A stretch of 64,000 nt of DNA from Streptomyces hygroscopicus (GCA_002021875.1 CP018627.1:1984001-2048000); one strand, 5' to 3'; positions 33,850-43,043 are shown, counted from the first letter of the stretch. The notes: generated by a model not told the origin, from the sequence alone. Numbers and translations: made by a program.

Positions 33850-34611
33850 GTGGACGCCGAGGAACGCCGTCGGGAGATCCTCGACACGGCTCGCCGTGCC
33901 GGCGTCGTCGATGTGGGCAAGCTCGCCGCCGACCTCGGGGTGTCCAAGGAGACGGTGCGCCGCGATCTGCGGGTTCTGGAACAGCACGGACTGGTGCGGC
34001 GCACCCATGGCGGCGCCTACCCCGTGGAGAGCGCCGGTTTCGAGACCACCCTGGCCTTCCGCACCACCATGCATGTGCCGGAGAAGTCGCGGATCGCGAC
34101 CGCGGCCGCCGATCTGCTGGGCGATGCCGAGACGGTCTTCATCGACGAGGGATTCACTCCGCAGCTGATCGCGGAGGCCCTGCCCCGGGACCGGCCGCTC
34201 ACCGTGATCACCGCTTCCCTCACGACCGCCACCGGCCTCGCCACCCGTGACAACACCACCGTGCTGCTCCTCGGCGGCCGGGTGCGCGGCGGCACGATGG
34301 CCACCGTCGACCACTGGGCGACGCATATGCTCTCGGGCTTCGTCATCGACCTGGCGTTCATCGGCGCCAACGGCATCTCCCGCCAGTACGGCCTGACCAC
34401 CCCGGATCCGGCGGTCAGCGAGGTCAAGGCGCAGGTGGTGCGGGTGTCCCGGCGGAAGATCTTCTCCGGGGTGCACACCAAGTTCGGAGCCGTCAGCTTC
34501 TGCCGGTTCGCCGATGTCTCGGACTTCGAAACGATCGTGACCGACGCCGGTCTACCGCTGACCGAGGCACATCGCTATTCGCTGCTGGGCCCCCAGATCG
34601 TCAGGGTCTGA
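33850..34611 (+). CDS. DeoR-family transcriptional regulator of the polyol locus
   Basis: Repressor of 253 residues. The helix-turn-helix VGKLAADLGVSKETVRRDLR is followed by RRTHGGAYP. The effector domain includes DEGFTPQLIAEAL, an acidic variant of the usual DxGTT sugar-phosphate loop, which may point to a different effector. The GTG 33850 has AGGAGGTG at six nt and is preferred over an ATG at 33796. The 277 bp before it contain no gene I can see and probably hold its promoter. It precedes the importer operon by 53 nt on the same strand and likely regulates it. Confidence 0.9.
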   Translation: MDAEERRREILDTARRAGVVDVGKLAADLGVSKETVRRDLRVLEQHGLVRRTHGGAYPVESAGFETTLAFRTTMHVPEKSRIATAAADLLGDAETVFIDEGFTPQLIAEALPRDRPLTVITASLTTATGLATRDNTTVLLLGGRVRGGTMATVDHWATHMLSGFVIDLAFIGANGISRQYGLTTPDPAVSEVKAQVVRVSRRKIFSGVHTKFGAVSFCRFADVSDFETIVTDAGLPLTEAHRYSLLGPQIVRV

Positions 34612-34664
34612 CGCCCTTCCTCCGCTGTTTTCACCTTCCCCACGTCCCTTCGATTGGACCCGTT

Positions 34665-36014
34665 ATGCCAGTCCTGACTCTTCGTGCTGCCCGGATACCG
34701 GTGGTGGCCCTGACCGCGGGCGCGCTCCTGACCGGTTGCGCCGGTATGGGGGGCGGCAGCTCAGGCGACAAGACCATCCGCGTTCTGATGGTGAACAACC
34801 CGCAGATGGTGGACTTGCAGAAGCTCACCAAGAAGTATTTCACCAAGGAAACGGGCATCACGGTCAAATTCACGATGATGCCCGAGAACGAGGTCCGCGA
34901 CAAGATCAGCCAGGACTTCGCCAATCAGGCGCGCCAGTACGACGTGGCCACCATCAGCAATTTCGAGGTGCCCTTCTACGCGAAGAACGGCTGGCTGATG
35001 CCGCTGGACGGCTATGCCGCCAAGGACAAGGCATTCGACCAGAAGGACGTCCTCCCCTCCATGCGGCAGTCGCTGACCGCCGAGGACGGCAAGCTCTACG
35101 CCGAGCCCTTCTACGGCGAGTCGTCGTTCCTGATGTACCGCAAGGACGTCCTCGCCGAGAAGCATCTGAAGATGCCCGAGCGGCCCACCTGGCAGCAGGT
35201 CGCGGACATCGCGGCCAAGGTCGACGGCTCCCGCAAGGGTATGAACGGCATCTGCCTGCGCGGGCTGCCCGGCTGGGGTGAGCTGATGGCCCCGCTGACC
35301 ACGGTGGTCAACACCTTCGGCGGCACCTGGTTCACCAAGGACTGGAAGGCGCAACTGGACTCGCCCGAGTTCACCAAGGCGACCAAGTTCTATGTCGACC
35401 TGGTGCGCAAGCACGGTGAGGCCGGCGCGGCCCAGTCGGGCTTCGCCGAGTGCCTGAACAACCTCACCCAGGGCAAGAGCGCCATGTGGTACGACGCCAC
35501 CTCGGCCGCCGGGTCGCTGGAGGCCGCCAAGTCCCCGGTCAAGGGCAAGATCGGATATGTCCAGGCGCCGGTGGAGAAGACCGACAGCTCGGGCTGGCTC
35601 TACACCTGGGCCTGGGGCGTCCAGAAGGCGTCGCGCCACCCCGACAACGCGTGGAAGTTCATCTCCTGGGCATCCAGCAAGAAGTACGAGGACCTGGTCG
35701 GAAAGAACTTCGGCTGGGCCAACGTCCCCGCGGGCAAGCGGTCGTCCACTTATTCCAATCCGGACTACCGCGACACCGCCGGCTCCTTCTCCGAAGAGAC
35801 CCGCAAGGCGATCCTCAGCGCCAAGCCGCGTGATCCGGGAGTGCAGCCCCGGCCGACCATCGGCATCCAGTTCGTCGACATCCCCGAATTCGCCGATCTG
35901 GGCACCAAGGTCGCCCAGGAGATCAGCGCCGCCATCGCCGGAAAGCAATCCGTCGAGTCGGCATTGAAGAAGTCGCAGCAGCTGGCCGAGAAGGTCGGCG
36001 AGGAGTACCGATGA
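34665..36014 (+). CDS. ABC polyol/sugar importer solute-binding lipoprotein
   Basis: Lipid-anchored binding protein of 449 residues, with lipobox LLTGC (Cys25). The mature part resembles the sorbitol/mannitol-binding proteins (SmoE/MtlE group): RVLMVNNPQMVDLQKLTK, then YDVATISNFEVPFYAKNGWL and AEPFYGESSFLMYRKDV. Its stop overlaps the first permease start by ATGA. The zinc dehydrogenase at the end of the operon fits oxidation of an imported polyol. The start ATG 34665 has only a weak GGA upstream, so it may depend on transcription from the regulator gene. Confidence 0.92.
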   Translation: MPVLTLRAARIPVVALTAGALLTGCAGMGGGSSGDKTIRVLMVNNPQMVDLQKLTKKYFTKETGITVKFTMMPENEVRDKISQDFANQARQYDVATISNFEVPFYAKNGWLMPLDGYAAKDKAFDQKDVLPSMRQSLTAEDGKLYAEPFYGESSFLMYRKDVLAEKHLKMPERPTWQQVADIAAKVDGSRKGMNGICLRGLPGWGELMAPLTTVVNTFGGTWFTKDWKAQLDSPEFTKATKFYVDLVRKHGEAGAAQSGFAECLNNLTQGKSAMWYDATSAAGSLEAAKSPVKGKIGYVQAPVEKTDSSGWLYTWAWGVQKASRHPDNAWKFISWASSKKYEDLVGKNFGWANVPAGKRSSTYSNPDYRDTAGSFSEETRKAILSAKPRDPGVQPRPTIGIQFVDIPEFADLGTKVAQEISAAIAGKQSVESALKKSQQLAEKVGEEYR

Positions 36015-36976
36015 GTAATCCGACGACGGCAGTATCCGTGAGCGGCGAGCGGCCACCGACCGCGGCGCCCACCCCCGCACGGCGCCCCGTGGCGCAGCGG
36101 AACCGGGCCCGGGAGTGGGCCACCCGGGCGCCGCTGCTGCCCGCACTGATCTTTCTGATCGTGGTCACCCAGCTTCCGTTCGTGGCCACGCTGGTGATCT
36201 CGCTCTTCGACTGGAACTCGTTCCGGCCCGACCGCCGCGCCTTCGCGGGGCTGGAGAACTACAAGACGGTGCTCAGCGACGAGGCGCTGCGCGAGTCCAT
36301 CGTCACCACCGTGCTGCTGACCGCCTCCGTGGTGATCGTCAGCGTGGTGCTGGGGCTGCTGCTGGCGCTGCTGCTGGACCGCAAGTTCCGTGGCCGGGGC
36401 CTGGTCCGCACCATGCTCATCGCGCCGTTCCTGCTGGTGCCGGTGGCCTCGGCGCTGCTGTGGAAGCACGCGCTGTACAACCCCGAGTACGGCCTGTTCA
36501 ACGGCGTGCTCAACTGGCTGGGCGGGCCCCAGCCGGAGTGGCTCACCGATACGCCGCTGATCGCGGTGGAGGCGTCGCTGATCTGGCAGTGGACGCCGTT
36601 CATGATGCTCATCCTGCTGGCCGGGCTGCAGAGCCGCCCGCTGGACATGATCGAGGCGGCCCGGCTGGACGGGGCGGGGGCCTGGCAGATCTTCCGCTTT
36701 CTGACGCTGCCGCATCTGCGCCGCTATCTGGAGCTCGGCACCCTGCTCGGGTCCATCTACATCGTGCAGAACTTCGACGCCGTCTTCACCATGACCCGCG
36801 GTGGCCTGGACACCGCCAACCTGCCGTACACCATTTACGAAACCTTCTACAACGCCCACGAGTACGGGCTGGCATCGGCCGCGGGGGTCGTGGTGGTGAT
36901 CGGCACGATCATCATCGCCACCTTCGCGCTGCGCGTGGTGTCGTCCCTCTTCCGTGAGGAGGCGTCCCGCGCATGA
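36011..36976 (+). CDS. ABC polyol/sugar importer permease, MalF type
   Basis: Inner-membrane permease of 321 residues. A Pro-rich cytoplasmic N-terminus of about 40 residues is followed by about six membrane segments. The EAA motif is IEAARLDGAGAWQIFRFLTL. It overlaps both neighbours by ATGA, so expression of the three transport genes is coupled. Confidence 0.93.
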   Translation: MSNPTTAVSVSGERPPTAAPTPARRPVAQRNRAREWATRAPLLPALIFLIVVTQLPFVATLVISLFDWNSFRPDRRAFAGLENYKTVLSDEALRESIVTTVLLTASVVIVSVVLGLLLALLLDRKFRGRGLVRTMLIAPFLLVPVASALLWKHALYNPEYGLFNGVLNWLGGPQPEWLTDTPLIAVEASLIWQWTPFMMLILLAGLQSRPLDMIEAARLDGAGAWQIFRFLTLPHLRRYLELGTLLGSIYIVQNFDAVFTMTRGGLDTANLPYTIYETFYNAHEYGLASAAGVVVVIGTIIIATFALRVVSSLFREEASRA

Positions 36977-37851
36977 CCGCCGTGAGCACCCCGGTGCCCA
37001 TCACATCCGTTCCGGAAGCCACCCGCCGGGCCAAGCGGCGCGGTGCCGCGCTCGGCGTACTGGCCTGGTTCATCGGCATCGTCTTCGTCCTGCCGGTGCT
37101 GTGGATGCTGCTGACCTCGTTCCACTCCGAGGCCGACGCCGCCACCAACCCGCCGTCGCTGGCCGCTCCGCTGACCCTCGACGGGTACAAGGACTTCTTC
37201 GGCGTGGGCGGCGGGGCGAGCCCCTGGCCCGCCCTGCTCAACTCGGTGGGCACCTCCCTCTTCTCCACCTGCTTCGTGCTGGTGCTGGCGCTTCCGGCGG
37301 CGTTCGCGCTGTCGATCCGGCCGGTGCGCAAGTGGACGGATGTGATGTTCTTCTTCCTGTCCACCAAGATGCTGCCGGTGGTGGCCGGACTGCTGCCGGT
37401 GTTCCTGTTCGCCAGGGACATCAACTTCCTGGACAACGTCTGGTTGTTGGTGATCCTCTACACCTCGATGAACCTGCCGATCGCGGTGTGGATGATGCAG
37501 TCCTTCCTCGCCGACATCCCGGTGTCCATCATCGAGGCCGCCCAGATGGACGGGGCGCGGCTGCCCACCATCCTGTGGCGGGTCGTCGCCCCGATCGCGG
37601 GCCCGGGCATCGCCGCCACCTCGCTGATCTGCTTCATCTTCAGCTGGAACGAGATGCTCTTCGCCCAAGTGCTCACCGGTGTGGTCGCCCAGACCGCCCC
37701 GGCGTTCCTGACCACGTTCGTCACCAGCCAGGGGCTGTTCCTGGCCAAGGTGTGCGCGGCGTCGATGGTCATTTCTCTGCCGGTGCTGGCCGCCGGTTTC
37801 GCCGCCCAGGACAAGCTGGTCCAGGGCCTTTCGCTAGGAGCAGTCAAATGA
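36973..37851 (+). CDS. ABC polyol/sugar importer permease, MalG type
   Basis: Inner-membrane permease of 292 residues with about six membrane segments and the EAA motif EAAQMDGARLPTILWRVVAP. It completes the channel with the preceding permease. Overlaps of ATGA exist on both sides. As with the 27-31 kb importer, no ATPase gene is present, implying use of a shared ATPase. Confidence 0.93.
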   Translation: MTAVSTPVPITSVPEATRRAKRRGAALGVLAWFIGIVFVLPVLWMLLTSFHSEADAATNPPSLAAPLTLDGYKDFFGVGGGASPWPALLNSVGTSLFSTCFVLVLALPAAFALSIRPVRKWTDVMFFFLSTKMLPVVAGLLPVFLFARDINFLDNVWLLVILYTSMNLPIAVWMMQSFLADIPVSIIEAAQMDGARLPTILWRVVAPIAGPGIAATSLICFIFSWNEMLFAQVLTGVVAQTAPAFLTTFVTSQGLFLAKVCAASMVISLPVLAAGFAAQDKLVQGLSLGAVK

Positions 37852-38837
37852 GGGCCGCAGTCATCGAAGCCCCCGGCAAGGTCACCGTCGCCACCGTCGC
37901 GGACCCCACCCCGGGCCCCCGTGAGGTCGTGGTGGACGTGGCGGCCTGCGGGCTGTGCGGCACCGATCTGCACATTCTGCAGGGGGAGTTCGCGCCCACG
38001 CTGCCGATCGTCCCCGGGCATGAGTTCGCCGGTGTGGTCGTGGGCATCGGCAGTGGTGTCACCGAGCTGGCGGTGGGCGACCGGGTCGCGGTCGACCCCT
38101 CCCTGCACTGCCACGAGTGCCGTTACTGCCGGATCGGCCGGGGCAATCTGTGCGACAACTGGAACGCGATCGGGGTCAGCGTCGCCGGCGGGGCCGCCGA
38201 GTTCGCGGTGGCCCCGGTGGCCAACTGCGTCAAGCTGCCCGAGCATGTGGACGTGGCCGACGCGGCCCTGATCGAGCCGCTGTCCTGCGCGGTGCGCGGC
38301 TATGACGTGCTCAACGGCAACCTGGGCGCCGAGGTGCTCATCTACGGCTCCGGCACCATGGGGCTGATGATGCTGGAGCTGGCCAAGCGGACCGGCGCCG
38401 CCAGCGTGGACATGCTCGACGTCAACTCCGAGCGGCTGGCCACGGCCGGCACCCTCGGCTGCACCCGGTCCGCCGCCTCGGCGGACGAGCTGGAGCAGCC
38501 GCGCGGCTGGGACGTGGTCATCGACGCCACCGGCAACCAGGCCGCCATTCAGGACGGCCTGGGCCGGGTGGCCAAGGCCGGAACGTTCCTGCAGTTCGGT
38601 GTCTCCGACTACGCGACGCGGGCCACCATCGAGCCGTACAAGATCTACAACCAGGAGATCACCATCACCGGCTCCATGGCCGTGCTGCACAGCTACGAGC
38701 GCGCCGCCGGGCTGTTCGCGACCGGCGTGCTGGACCCGAAGATCTTCATCAGCCACCGGCTGCCGCTGGAGGAGTACCCCCAGGCGCTCGACCAGTTCAA
38801 GGCGGGACAGGGCCGGAAGATCGTGGTCGTCCCGTAA
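37848..38837 (+). CDS. Zinc-dependent medium-chain alcohol/polyol dehydrogenase
   Basis: Cytoplasmic NAD(P)-dependent dehydrogenase of 329 residues. Catalytic zinc ligands are visible as CGLCGTD (Cys37) and GHEFAG (His58, Glu59). The structural zinc site is the four-Cys stretch HCHECRYCRIGRGNLC, and the coenzyme fold has YGSGTMGLMMLELAK. It is of the sorbitol/L-threonine dehydrogenase group. The ATGA overlap with the permease makes it the last gene of the importer operon, so it most likely oxidises the imported polyol to a ketose. A strong hairpin follows. Confidence 0.92.
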   Translation: MRAAVIEAPGKVTVATVADPTPGPREVVVDVAACGLCGTDLHILQGEFAPTLPIVPGHEFAGVVVGIGSGVTELAVGDRVAVDPSLHCHECRYCRIGRGNLCDNWNAIGVSVAGGAAEFAVAPVANCVKLPEHVDVADAALIEPLSCAVRGYDVLNGNLGAEVLIYGSGTMGLMMLELAKRTGAASVDMLDVNSERLATAGTLGCTRSAASADELEQPRGWDVVIDATGNQAAIQDGLGRVAKAGTFLQFGVSDYATRATIEPYKIYNQEITITGSMAVLHSYERAAGLFATGVLDPKIFISHRLPLEEYPQALDQFKAGQGRKIVVVP

Positions 38838-38847
38838 CCGTACGTGG

Positions 38848-38887
38848 TTGACGGCCCAGGCCCGGGGCACCAGGCTTGGGCCGTCAA
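38848..38887 (+). terminator. Terminator of the polyol operon
   Basis: TTGACGGCCCA (38848-38858) pairs with TGGGCCGTCAA (38877-38887); the stem continues inward after one mismatch, leaving a loop of about 10 nt. It follows the dehydrogenase stop by 10 nt. Confidence 0.8.
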
Positions 38888-38915
38888 TGATCACGGTCGG
38901 CGGGAGGGCGGGCAG

Positions 38916-40286
38916 ATGGGCAAGGGCGGCGCGGTGGTGGTGGGCGGAGGGCTCGCGGGCACACTGGCCGCGGGGGCACTCCTCGGCCACGTGGACACGG
39001 TCACTCTGGTGGAACGCGACCGCTACCCGGAGCAGCCCACCTTCCGCAAGGGCGTGCCCCAGGGCCGTCATCTGCATGTCTTCCTCAGCGGCGGGCGGCG
39101 CGCCCTGGAAGAGCTGTTTCCCGGGCTGAACGGTGAGCTGGAGGCGGCGGGCGCGCACCGTCTGGAGGCGCCGCGCGATGTGATCACCAAGGCCCCCAAC
39201 GGCTGGCAGCGCCGCTTCCACGAGGGCAGGCACGCCACGACCAGCTGCACCCGGGCGCTGTTCGACGCCACCGTACGGGCGCGGGTGCTGGCCGAGGCCG
39301 AGGGATCCGGGACCCGGGTGGAGGTGCTCCAGGGCACCGAGGCCATCGGGCTGCTCGGCGGCGCGGACCGGGTGACCGGCGTACGGGTGCGGGCGCGCGA
39401 CGCCGGGCGCACCGGCCGGGAGCTGCCCGCCGATCTGGTTGTCGACGCCTCGGGGCGCGGCTCGCGCGCCCCCAAGTGGCTGGCGGAACTGGGCGCTCCG
39501 GCGCCGCGCGAGGAGATCGTCGACGCCGGGATCGGCTACTGCACCCAGATGTTCCGGCCCGCCGAGCCGCTGGACATGGTGATGGTCATCCAGCCCCGCC
39601 CGGACTGTCCGCGCGGTGCGGCGTGGTCCCCGGTCGAGGGCGGCAACTGGCTGCTGACGCTGTCGGGGGTGCGCGGCCAGCATCCGCCGACCGAGGGCTC
39701 GGAGGTGCTCGGCTTCGTCAAGTCCCTGAACGAGCCGGCGCTCTACGAACATCTGCGGACCTGTGAGCCGGTGTCCCCGCCGTACGGGTTCCGCGACACC
39801 TCCAACCGCCGCCGCCACTACGACGCCCCGGGCGCGCTGCCCGAGGGGTTTCTCGCGGTCTCGGACGCCGCCTGCACCTTCAACCCGATCTACGGTCAGG
39901 GCATGGCGGTGGCCGCCCTCAGCGGGCTGGCCCTGCGCCGCCGCCTGGCCGAGTCAGGTCTGCGGCCCGGTTTCGCGGCCACGGCACAGCGTGCTGTGGC
40001 CCGGGCGAGCGACACCGCCTGGCTGACCGCCGTCGGCGCGGACCGCCCGTACGCCGCGGACGCGGACACCACGCCGCCCGGTGCGGCCGAGCGGCTGCGG
40101 AGCTGGTATTTCGGGCGGCTGGCGGACCGGGCCGCGATCGACCCGGTGGTCGGCGCGGCGTTCCGTGACGTCACGTATCTCACGGCGGGCCCGTCCCGTC
40201 TGCTCTCCCCCAGGGTCGCCCTGCGGACGGTGCTGCTGCCGAGGGCCGGGGGCCTGGCGGACCCGCCGCTGCGCGTGGAGAGCTGA
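38916..40286 (+). CDS. FAD-dependent oxidoreductase (monooxygenase-like)
   Basis: Flavoprotein of 456 residues. The FAD-binding motif AVVVGGGLAGTLAAGALLG is at the N-terminus, followed by VERDRYP. The middle has VVDASGRGSRAP and the later FAD motif VSDAACTFNPIYGQGMAVAAL. The PQGRHLHVFLSGGRRALEELFPG stretch is common to uncharacterised Streptomyces oxidoreductases related to geranylgeranyl reductases and epoxidase-like monooxygenases. The reaction is unknown. The ATG 38916 has GGGAGG eight nt upstream. It stands alone between two hairpins, so it is probably a single-gene unit. Confidence 0.82.
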   Translation: MGKGGAVVVGGGLAGTLAAGALLGHVDTVTLVERDRYPEQPTFRKGVPQGRHLHVFLSGGRRALEELFPGLNGELEAAGAHRLEAPRDVITKAPNGWQRRFHEGRHATTSCTRALFDATVRARVLAEAEGSGTRVEVLQGTEAIGLLGGADRVTGVRVRARDAGRTGRELPADLVVDASGRGSRAPKWLAELGAPAPREEIVDAGIGYCTQMFRPAEPLDMVMVIQPRPDCPRGAAWSPVEGGNWLLTLSGVRGQHPPTEGSEVLGFVKSLNEPALYEHLRTCEPVSPPYGFRDTSNRRRHYDAPGALPEGFLAVSDAACTFNPIYGQGMAVAALSGLALRRRLAESGLRPGFAATAQRAVARASDTAWLTAVGADRPYAADADTTPPGAAERLRSWYFGRLADRAAIDPVVGAAFRDVTYLTAGPSRLLSPRVALRTVLLPRAGGLADPPLRVES

Positions 40287-40309
40287 CCCGGGCCCGGAGG
40301 CTTTCGCTG

Positions 40310-40351
40310 GGGCGGAGCCCCCGGACCCCGTCCCGTGGGCTCCGCCGCCCC
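40310..40351. terminator. Imperfect long hairpin between convergent genes
   Basis: GGGGCGGAGCCC (40310-40321) pairs with GGGCTCCGCC-GCCCC (40337-40351) with one bulge and a 15-nt loop. Elements of this GGCTCCGCCCC type recur between Streptomyces genes and act as terminators. Confidence 0.65.
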
Positions 40352-40369
40352 CGGGACCCGGGGATGCGC

Positions 40370-41137
40370 TCAGGCGGTCGCGTCCCGCAAATGTGCCGCC
40401 GCCGCCTGCTCCAGGTGGACCAAGTCGCTGCTGACAGTGGCGAAGGTGAAGCCCTGGGCCAGGCGCCCCGCGGCCGTCGCCCCGTCAGGGCAGTGAATTC
40501 CGGCGGCGATGCCCGCGGTCCGTGCCTCCTCGGTGACCTTCGCCAGCGCCGCCTCGAACTTCTCCGCCACCGACGTGTCGGTCGAGGTCCGGCCGCCGAG
40601 CGCGATGGTGAGGTCGGAGGGGCCGATATAGACGCCGTCGAGCCCGTCCGTGGCACAGATCTCCGCGGTGTTGGCCAGTGCCTGGGCCGTCTCGATCATC
40701 ACGACGCGGGCGACCTGCTGATTGGCCTCGACCGGGGCTGGACCCACCCGCAGGCCCGAGCGCATCGGGCCGTAGGAGCGCACCCCGAGCGGGGGGTAAC
40801 GGCAGGCGGCGACCGCGGCTGCCGCTTCCTCGGCGGTGTTGACCAGCGGGACGATGACCCCGCGGGCCCCGGCGTCGAGGGCCTGGCCGATCCAGAAGCC
40901 GTCGTTGGCCGGGACGCGCACCATACCGGCGGCGGTACCGCGGGCGTCGATGGCCGTCATCGCGCCGAGGGTGCCCTTGTAGTCGAGGAGGCCGTGCTGG
41001 GCGTCGACGCAGATGTAGTCGTAGCCGAGCCCGGCCAGGCGCTCGGTGCCCACGGGGTTGTCGAGGACGACCCAGTAGCCGATGATCCGCCGGCGGGCGC
41101 GCAGCCGGGCGGCGAAGTCGGCGGGGGAAGTGTTCAT
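40370..41137 (-). CDS. HpcH/HpaI-family aldolase
   Basis: Class II metal-dependent aldolase of 255 residues that cleaves 2-keto-3-deoxy or 4-hydroxy-2-oxo acids to pyruvate and an aldehyde. Conserved blocks are VDAQHGLLD (catalytic His), VVMIETAQAL (metal-binding Glu) and GVYIGPSDLTIALGG (metal-binding Asp). Length is normal. The ATG at 41137 follows a purine-rich leader (GAGAGAAG). It diverges from a DeoR regulator across 316 bp, suggesting control by it. The natural substrate is not predictable. Confidence 0.9.
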   Translation of the reverse strand: MNTSPADFAARLRARRRIIGYWVVLDNPVGTERLAGLGYDYICVDAQHGLLDYKGTLGAMTAIDARGTAAGMVRVPANDGFWIGQALDAGARGVIVPLVNTAEEAAAAVAACRYPPLGVRSYGPMRSGLRVGPAPVEANQQVARVVMIETAQALANTAEICATDGLDGVYIGPSDLTIALGGRTSTDTSVAEKFEAALAKVTEEARTAGIAAGIHCPDGATAAGRLAQGFTFATVSSDLVHLEQAAAAHLRDATA

Positions 41138-41453
41138 GCTGTCAGCTTCTCTCGCTCTCTCTCGTTCTGGCTCGGCGCACCGTTCCGCGTGGATCGCGCG
41201 GCGGCCCCTTGGTGTCGCCCGCCCGCAGTGCGTACGGATCGTCGGACGGCGCCTCGCCCACCGTTCCGACCTGCGTCGGCACACTGTCCGCCCTCATGCG
41301 ACCCCCTCGCTCCATGCGCGTTGTGAGCGGAGTGCTCGCGCGATTGCGCGTAACACACAAGACTCTGCGCAGCGCCCGCGCGGAAACAGCGCGGAATGCG
41401 CAGACTGATAATGTTGCTCAGGGCTGCGCAGAGTCGCGCAGAGTGAGGGAAGG
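41138..41453. promoter_or_regulatory. 316-bp divergent control region with repeated GCGCAGA half-sites
   Basis: No gene is seen here. Close to the DeoR start, ACTCTGCGCAGC (41362-41373) and GCTGCGCAGAGT (41423-41434) are a perfect 12-bp inverted repeat. A direct copy, CGCGCAGAGT, abuts the second arm at 41435-41444, and TGCGCAGACT occurs at 41397-41406. Four copies of a GCGCAGA half-site within 83 bp look like a multi-site operator for the adjacent DeoR regulator, controlling itself and the aldolase. Confidence 0.6.
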
Positions 41454-42263
41454 ATGGGGGCCGCCATGAGCCAGGAGGCCGGTGTGGAGGAGCGCAGACG
41501 GCTGCGCGCCGGGGACCGCCGGGAACTGATCGCCCGAATGATCCAGACCGATGGCACAGTCGTCGTGGAGGAGCTGGCCCGCTCACTGGAGGTGACCCCC
41601 TCCACCATCCGCCGGGATCTCGCGCTCCTCACCGAACAGGGCGTCATCGCCCGCACCTACGGCGGCGCGATGAGCGCGGGTCACACCGTCGAGCCCACCC
41701 TCGGGCAGCGCAGCGGGCTCGCGGTCGCCGAGAAGGACCGCATCGGGCGCTGGGCGGCCGCCCGGATCGGGCCGGGCGACACCGTCATCCTCGACGCCGG
41801 TACCACGACCGGACGGCTCGCCCACCATCTGCGCGCCCGTACCGATCTGACCGTGATCACCAGCGGGCTCACCGCGCTGCGCGAGCTGGCCGAGGCGGAC
41901 GGCGTCGAGCTGATCACCCTCGCCGGGACGCTGCGCCATGTCAGCCAGGGCTTCGTCGGACCGCTCGCCGAGCTGACCCTGTCCCGGCTGACGGCGGACA
42001 AGGTCTTCCTCGGCGCCGACGGGCTGGACGCGCGGCGGGGCATCTGCGAGGCGTGCCTCCAGCAGACCTCGCTCAAGGAGATGATGGCCGACCGCGGCAA
42101 GGAGCTGTACGTCCTCGCCGACAGCAGCAAGCTGGGCCAGTCACCGTTCACCGCCTGGGCGCCGCTGGACCGGCCGTGGACGCTGGTCACCGACAGCGGG
42201 GCCACCGATGACCAGCTCGGTCCCTTCCGGGCGCTGCCCGACGTCGAGGTGATCACCGTCTGA
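41454..42263 (+). CDS. DeoR-family transcriptional regulator of the aldolase locus
   Basis: Repressor of 269 residues. The helix-turn-helix VVEELARSLEVTPSTIRRDL is followed by RTYGGAMSAG, and the C-terminal sugar-phosphate-type domain contains DAGTTTGRLAHHLRA and TSGLTALREL. Two starts are possible: ATG 41454, with GAGGGA close upstream, and ATG 41466, with GGGGG; the first is listed. It diverges from the aldolase gene, with repeated half-sites in between, so autoregulation and control of the aldolase are likely. Confidence 0.9.
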   Translation: MGAAMSQEAGVEERRRLRAGDRRELIARMIQTDGTVVVEELARSLEVTPSTIRRDLALLTEQGVIARTYGGAMSAGHTVEPTLGQRSGLAVAEKDRIGRWAAARIGPGDTVILDAGTTTGRLAHHLRARTDLTVITSGLTALRELAEADGVELITLAGTLRHVSQGFVGPLAELTLSRLTADKVFLGADGLDARRGICEACLQQTSLKEMMADRGKELYVLADSSKLGQSPFTAWAPLDRPWTLVTDSGATDDQLGPFRALPDVEVITV

Positions 42264-42289
42264 CGACGGGCCGCTCCGGTGCGGGCGAG

Positions 42290-42316
42290 GGGCCGGGAGC
42301 CTGGCGCTCCCGGCCC
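42290..42316. terminator. Bidirectional hairpin terminator
   Basis: GGGCCGGGAGC (42290-42300) pairs perfectly with 42306-42316 over a 5-nt loop, between the convergent DeoR and snapalysin genes. Confidence 0.85.
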
Positions 42317-42323
42317 GCTCGGG

Positions 42324-42884
42324 TCAGTCCCGGTACATCCGTGGCGCGGCCGTCGTCGCGCCCACGAGGCCGAAGCTGTCCTCGACCTCGGCCTTCTCGG
42401 CGGTGTTCGGGTAGGGGTTGGTGCAGGGGATCCCGGCGGTGGAGCCGGACATCAGGCTCGAACACGGCCCCGGCTTCATGTCCGGCAGGCCGAGGATATG
42501 GCCGAGCTCGTGCGAGGAGATCCGCACCGTGTTGTAGCCCTCGTCAACGGCCTGGCGGCCGAAGTAGATCGTGCCGCGGCCCAGTCCGGTGGAGAGGGTG
42601 CGGGGCCAGCCGTTGTCCGCGATGATGCGGACGTTGGCCTGCTGCCCGGACGCGGCCGGCTTCAGCTCCACGTTGGCCACGCTCTCGTTCCAGATCGCCG
42701 CGCCCTTGGAGACGGCGTCCTTGAACTCGGCCGCCCCGCTGGCGTCGTACGTCACGACCCGCGCGGCGGCGGTGTGCTCCGCCGGGGCGGCGGAGGAGGG
42801 AGCGGCCACGGCCTGTCCGGCCGTCAGGGCGAGCACCGCCGTCACCGCGGCGGGTAAGGCACGGACGAACTTGCTGGATCTCAC
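42324..42884 (-). CDS. Snapalysin-family small neutral metalloprotease
   Basis: Secreted zinc protease of 186 residues (M7). A signal peptide (FVRALPAAVTAVLALTAGQAVA) and a short pro-segment precede the catalytic domain. The zinc motif HELGHILGLPD gives two His and the Asp ligand of the HExxHxxGxxD form typical of snapalysin. Four Cys near the C-terminus (PGPCSSLM and GIPCTNP are seen) can make a disulfide. The GTG 42884 has AAGGAGG at seven nt, better than upstream ATGs. Snapalysin genes commonly lie beside a divergent LysR activator; here the divergent gene is recQ, so regulation must differ. Confidence 0.92.
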   Translation of the reverse strand: MRSSKFVRALPAAVTAVLALTAGQAVAAPSSAAPAEHTAAARVVTYDASGAAEFKDAVSKGAAIWNESVANVELKPAASGQQANVRIIADNGWPRTLSTGLGRGTIYFGRQAVDEGYNTVRISSHELGHILGLPDMKPGPCSSLMSGSTAGIPCTNPYPNTAEKAEVEDSFGLVGATTAAPRMYRD

Positions 42885-43043
42885 GATCGGCCTCCTTGTG
42901 GGGGAAGGACGGACAGAGCAAGTGGGCATGAGCATGGCACGCCACCCATCTCATCGGCCACTGTGCCCACACACCTTGCCTCATCCGGCCGGTTGTCCAC
43001 AGGTGGTCGCCGCGGGTTACGGCGGGCCCCCTAGAATCGGCGG

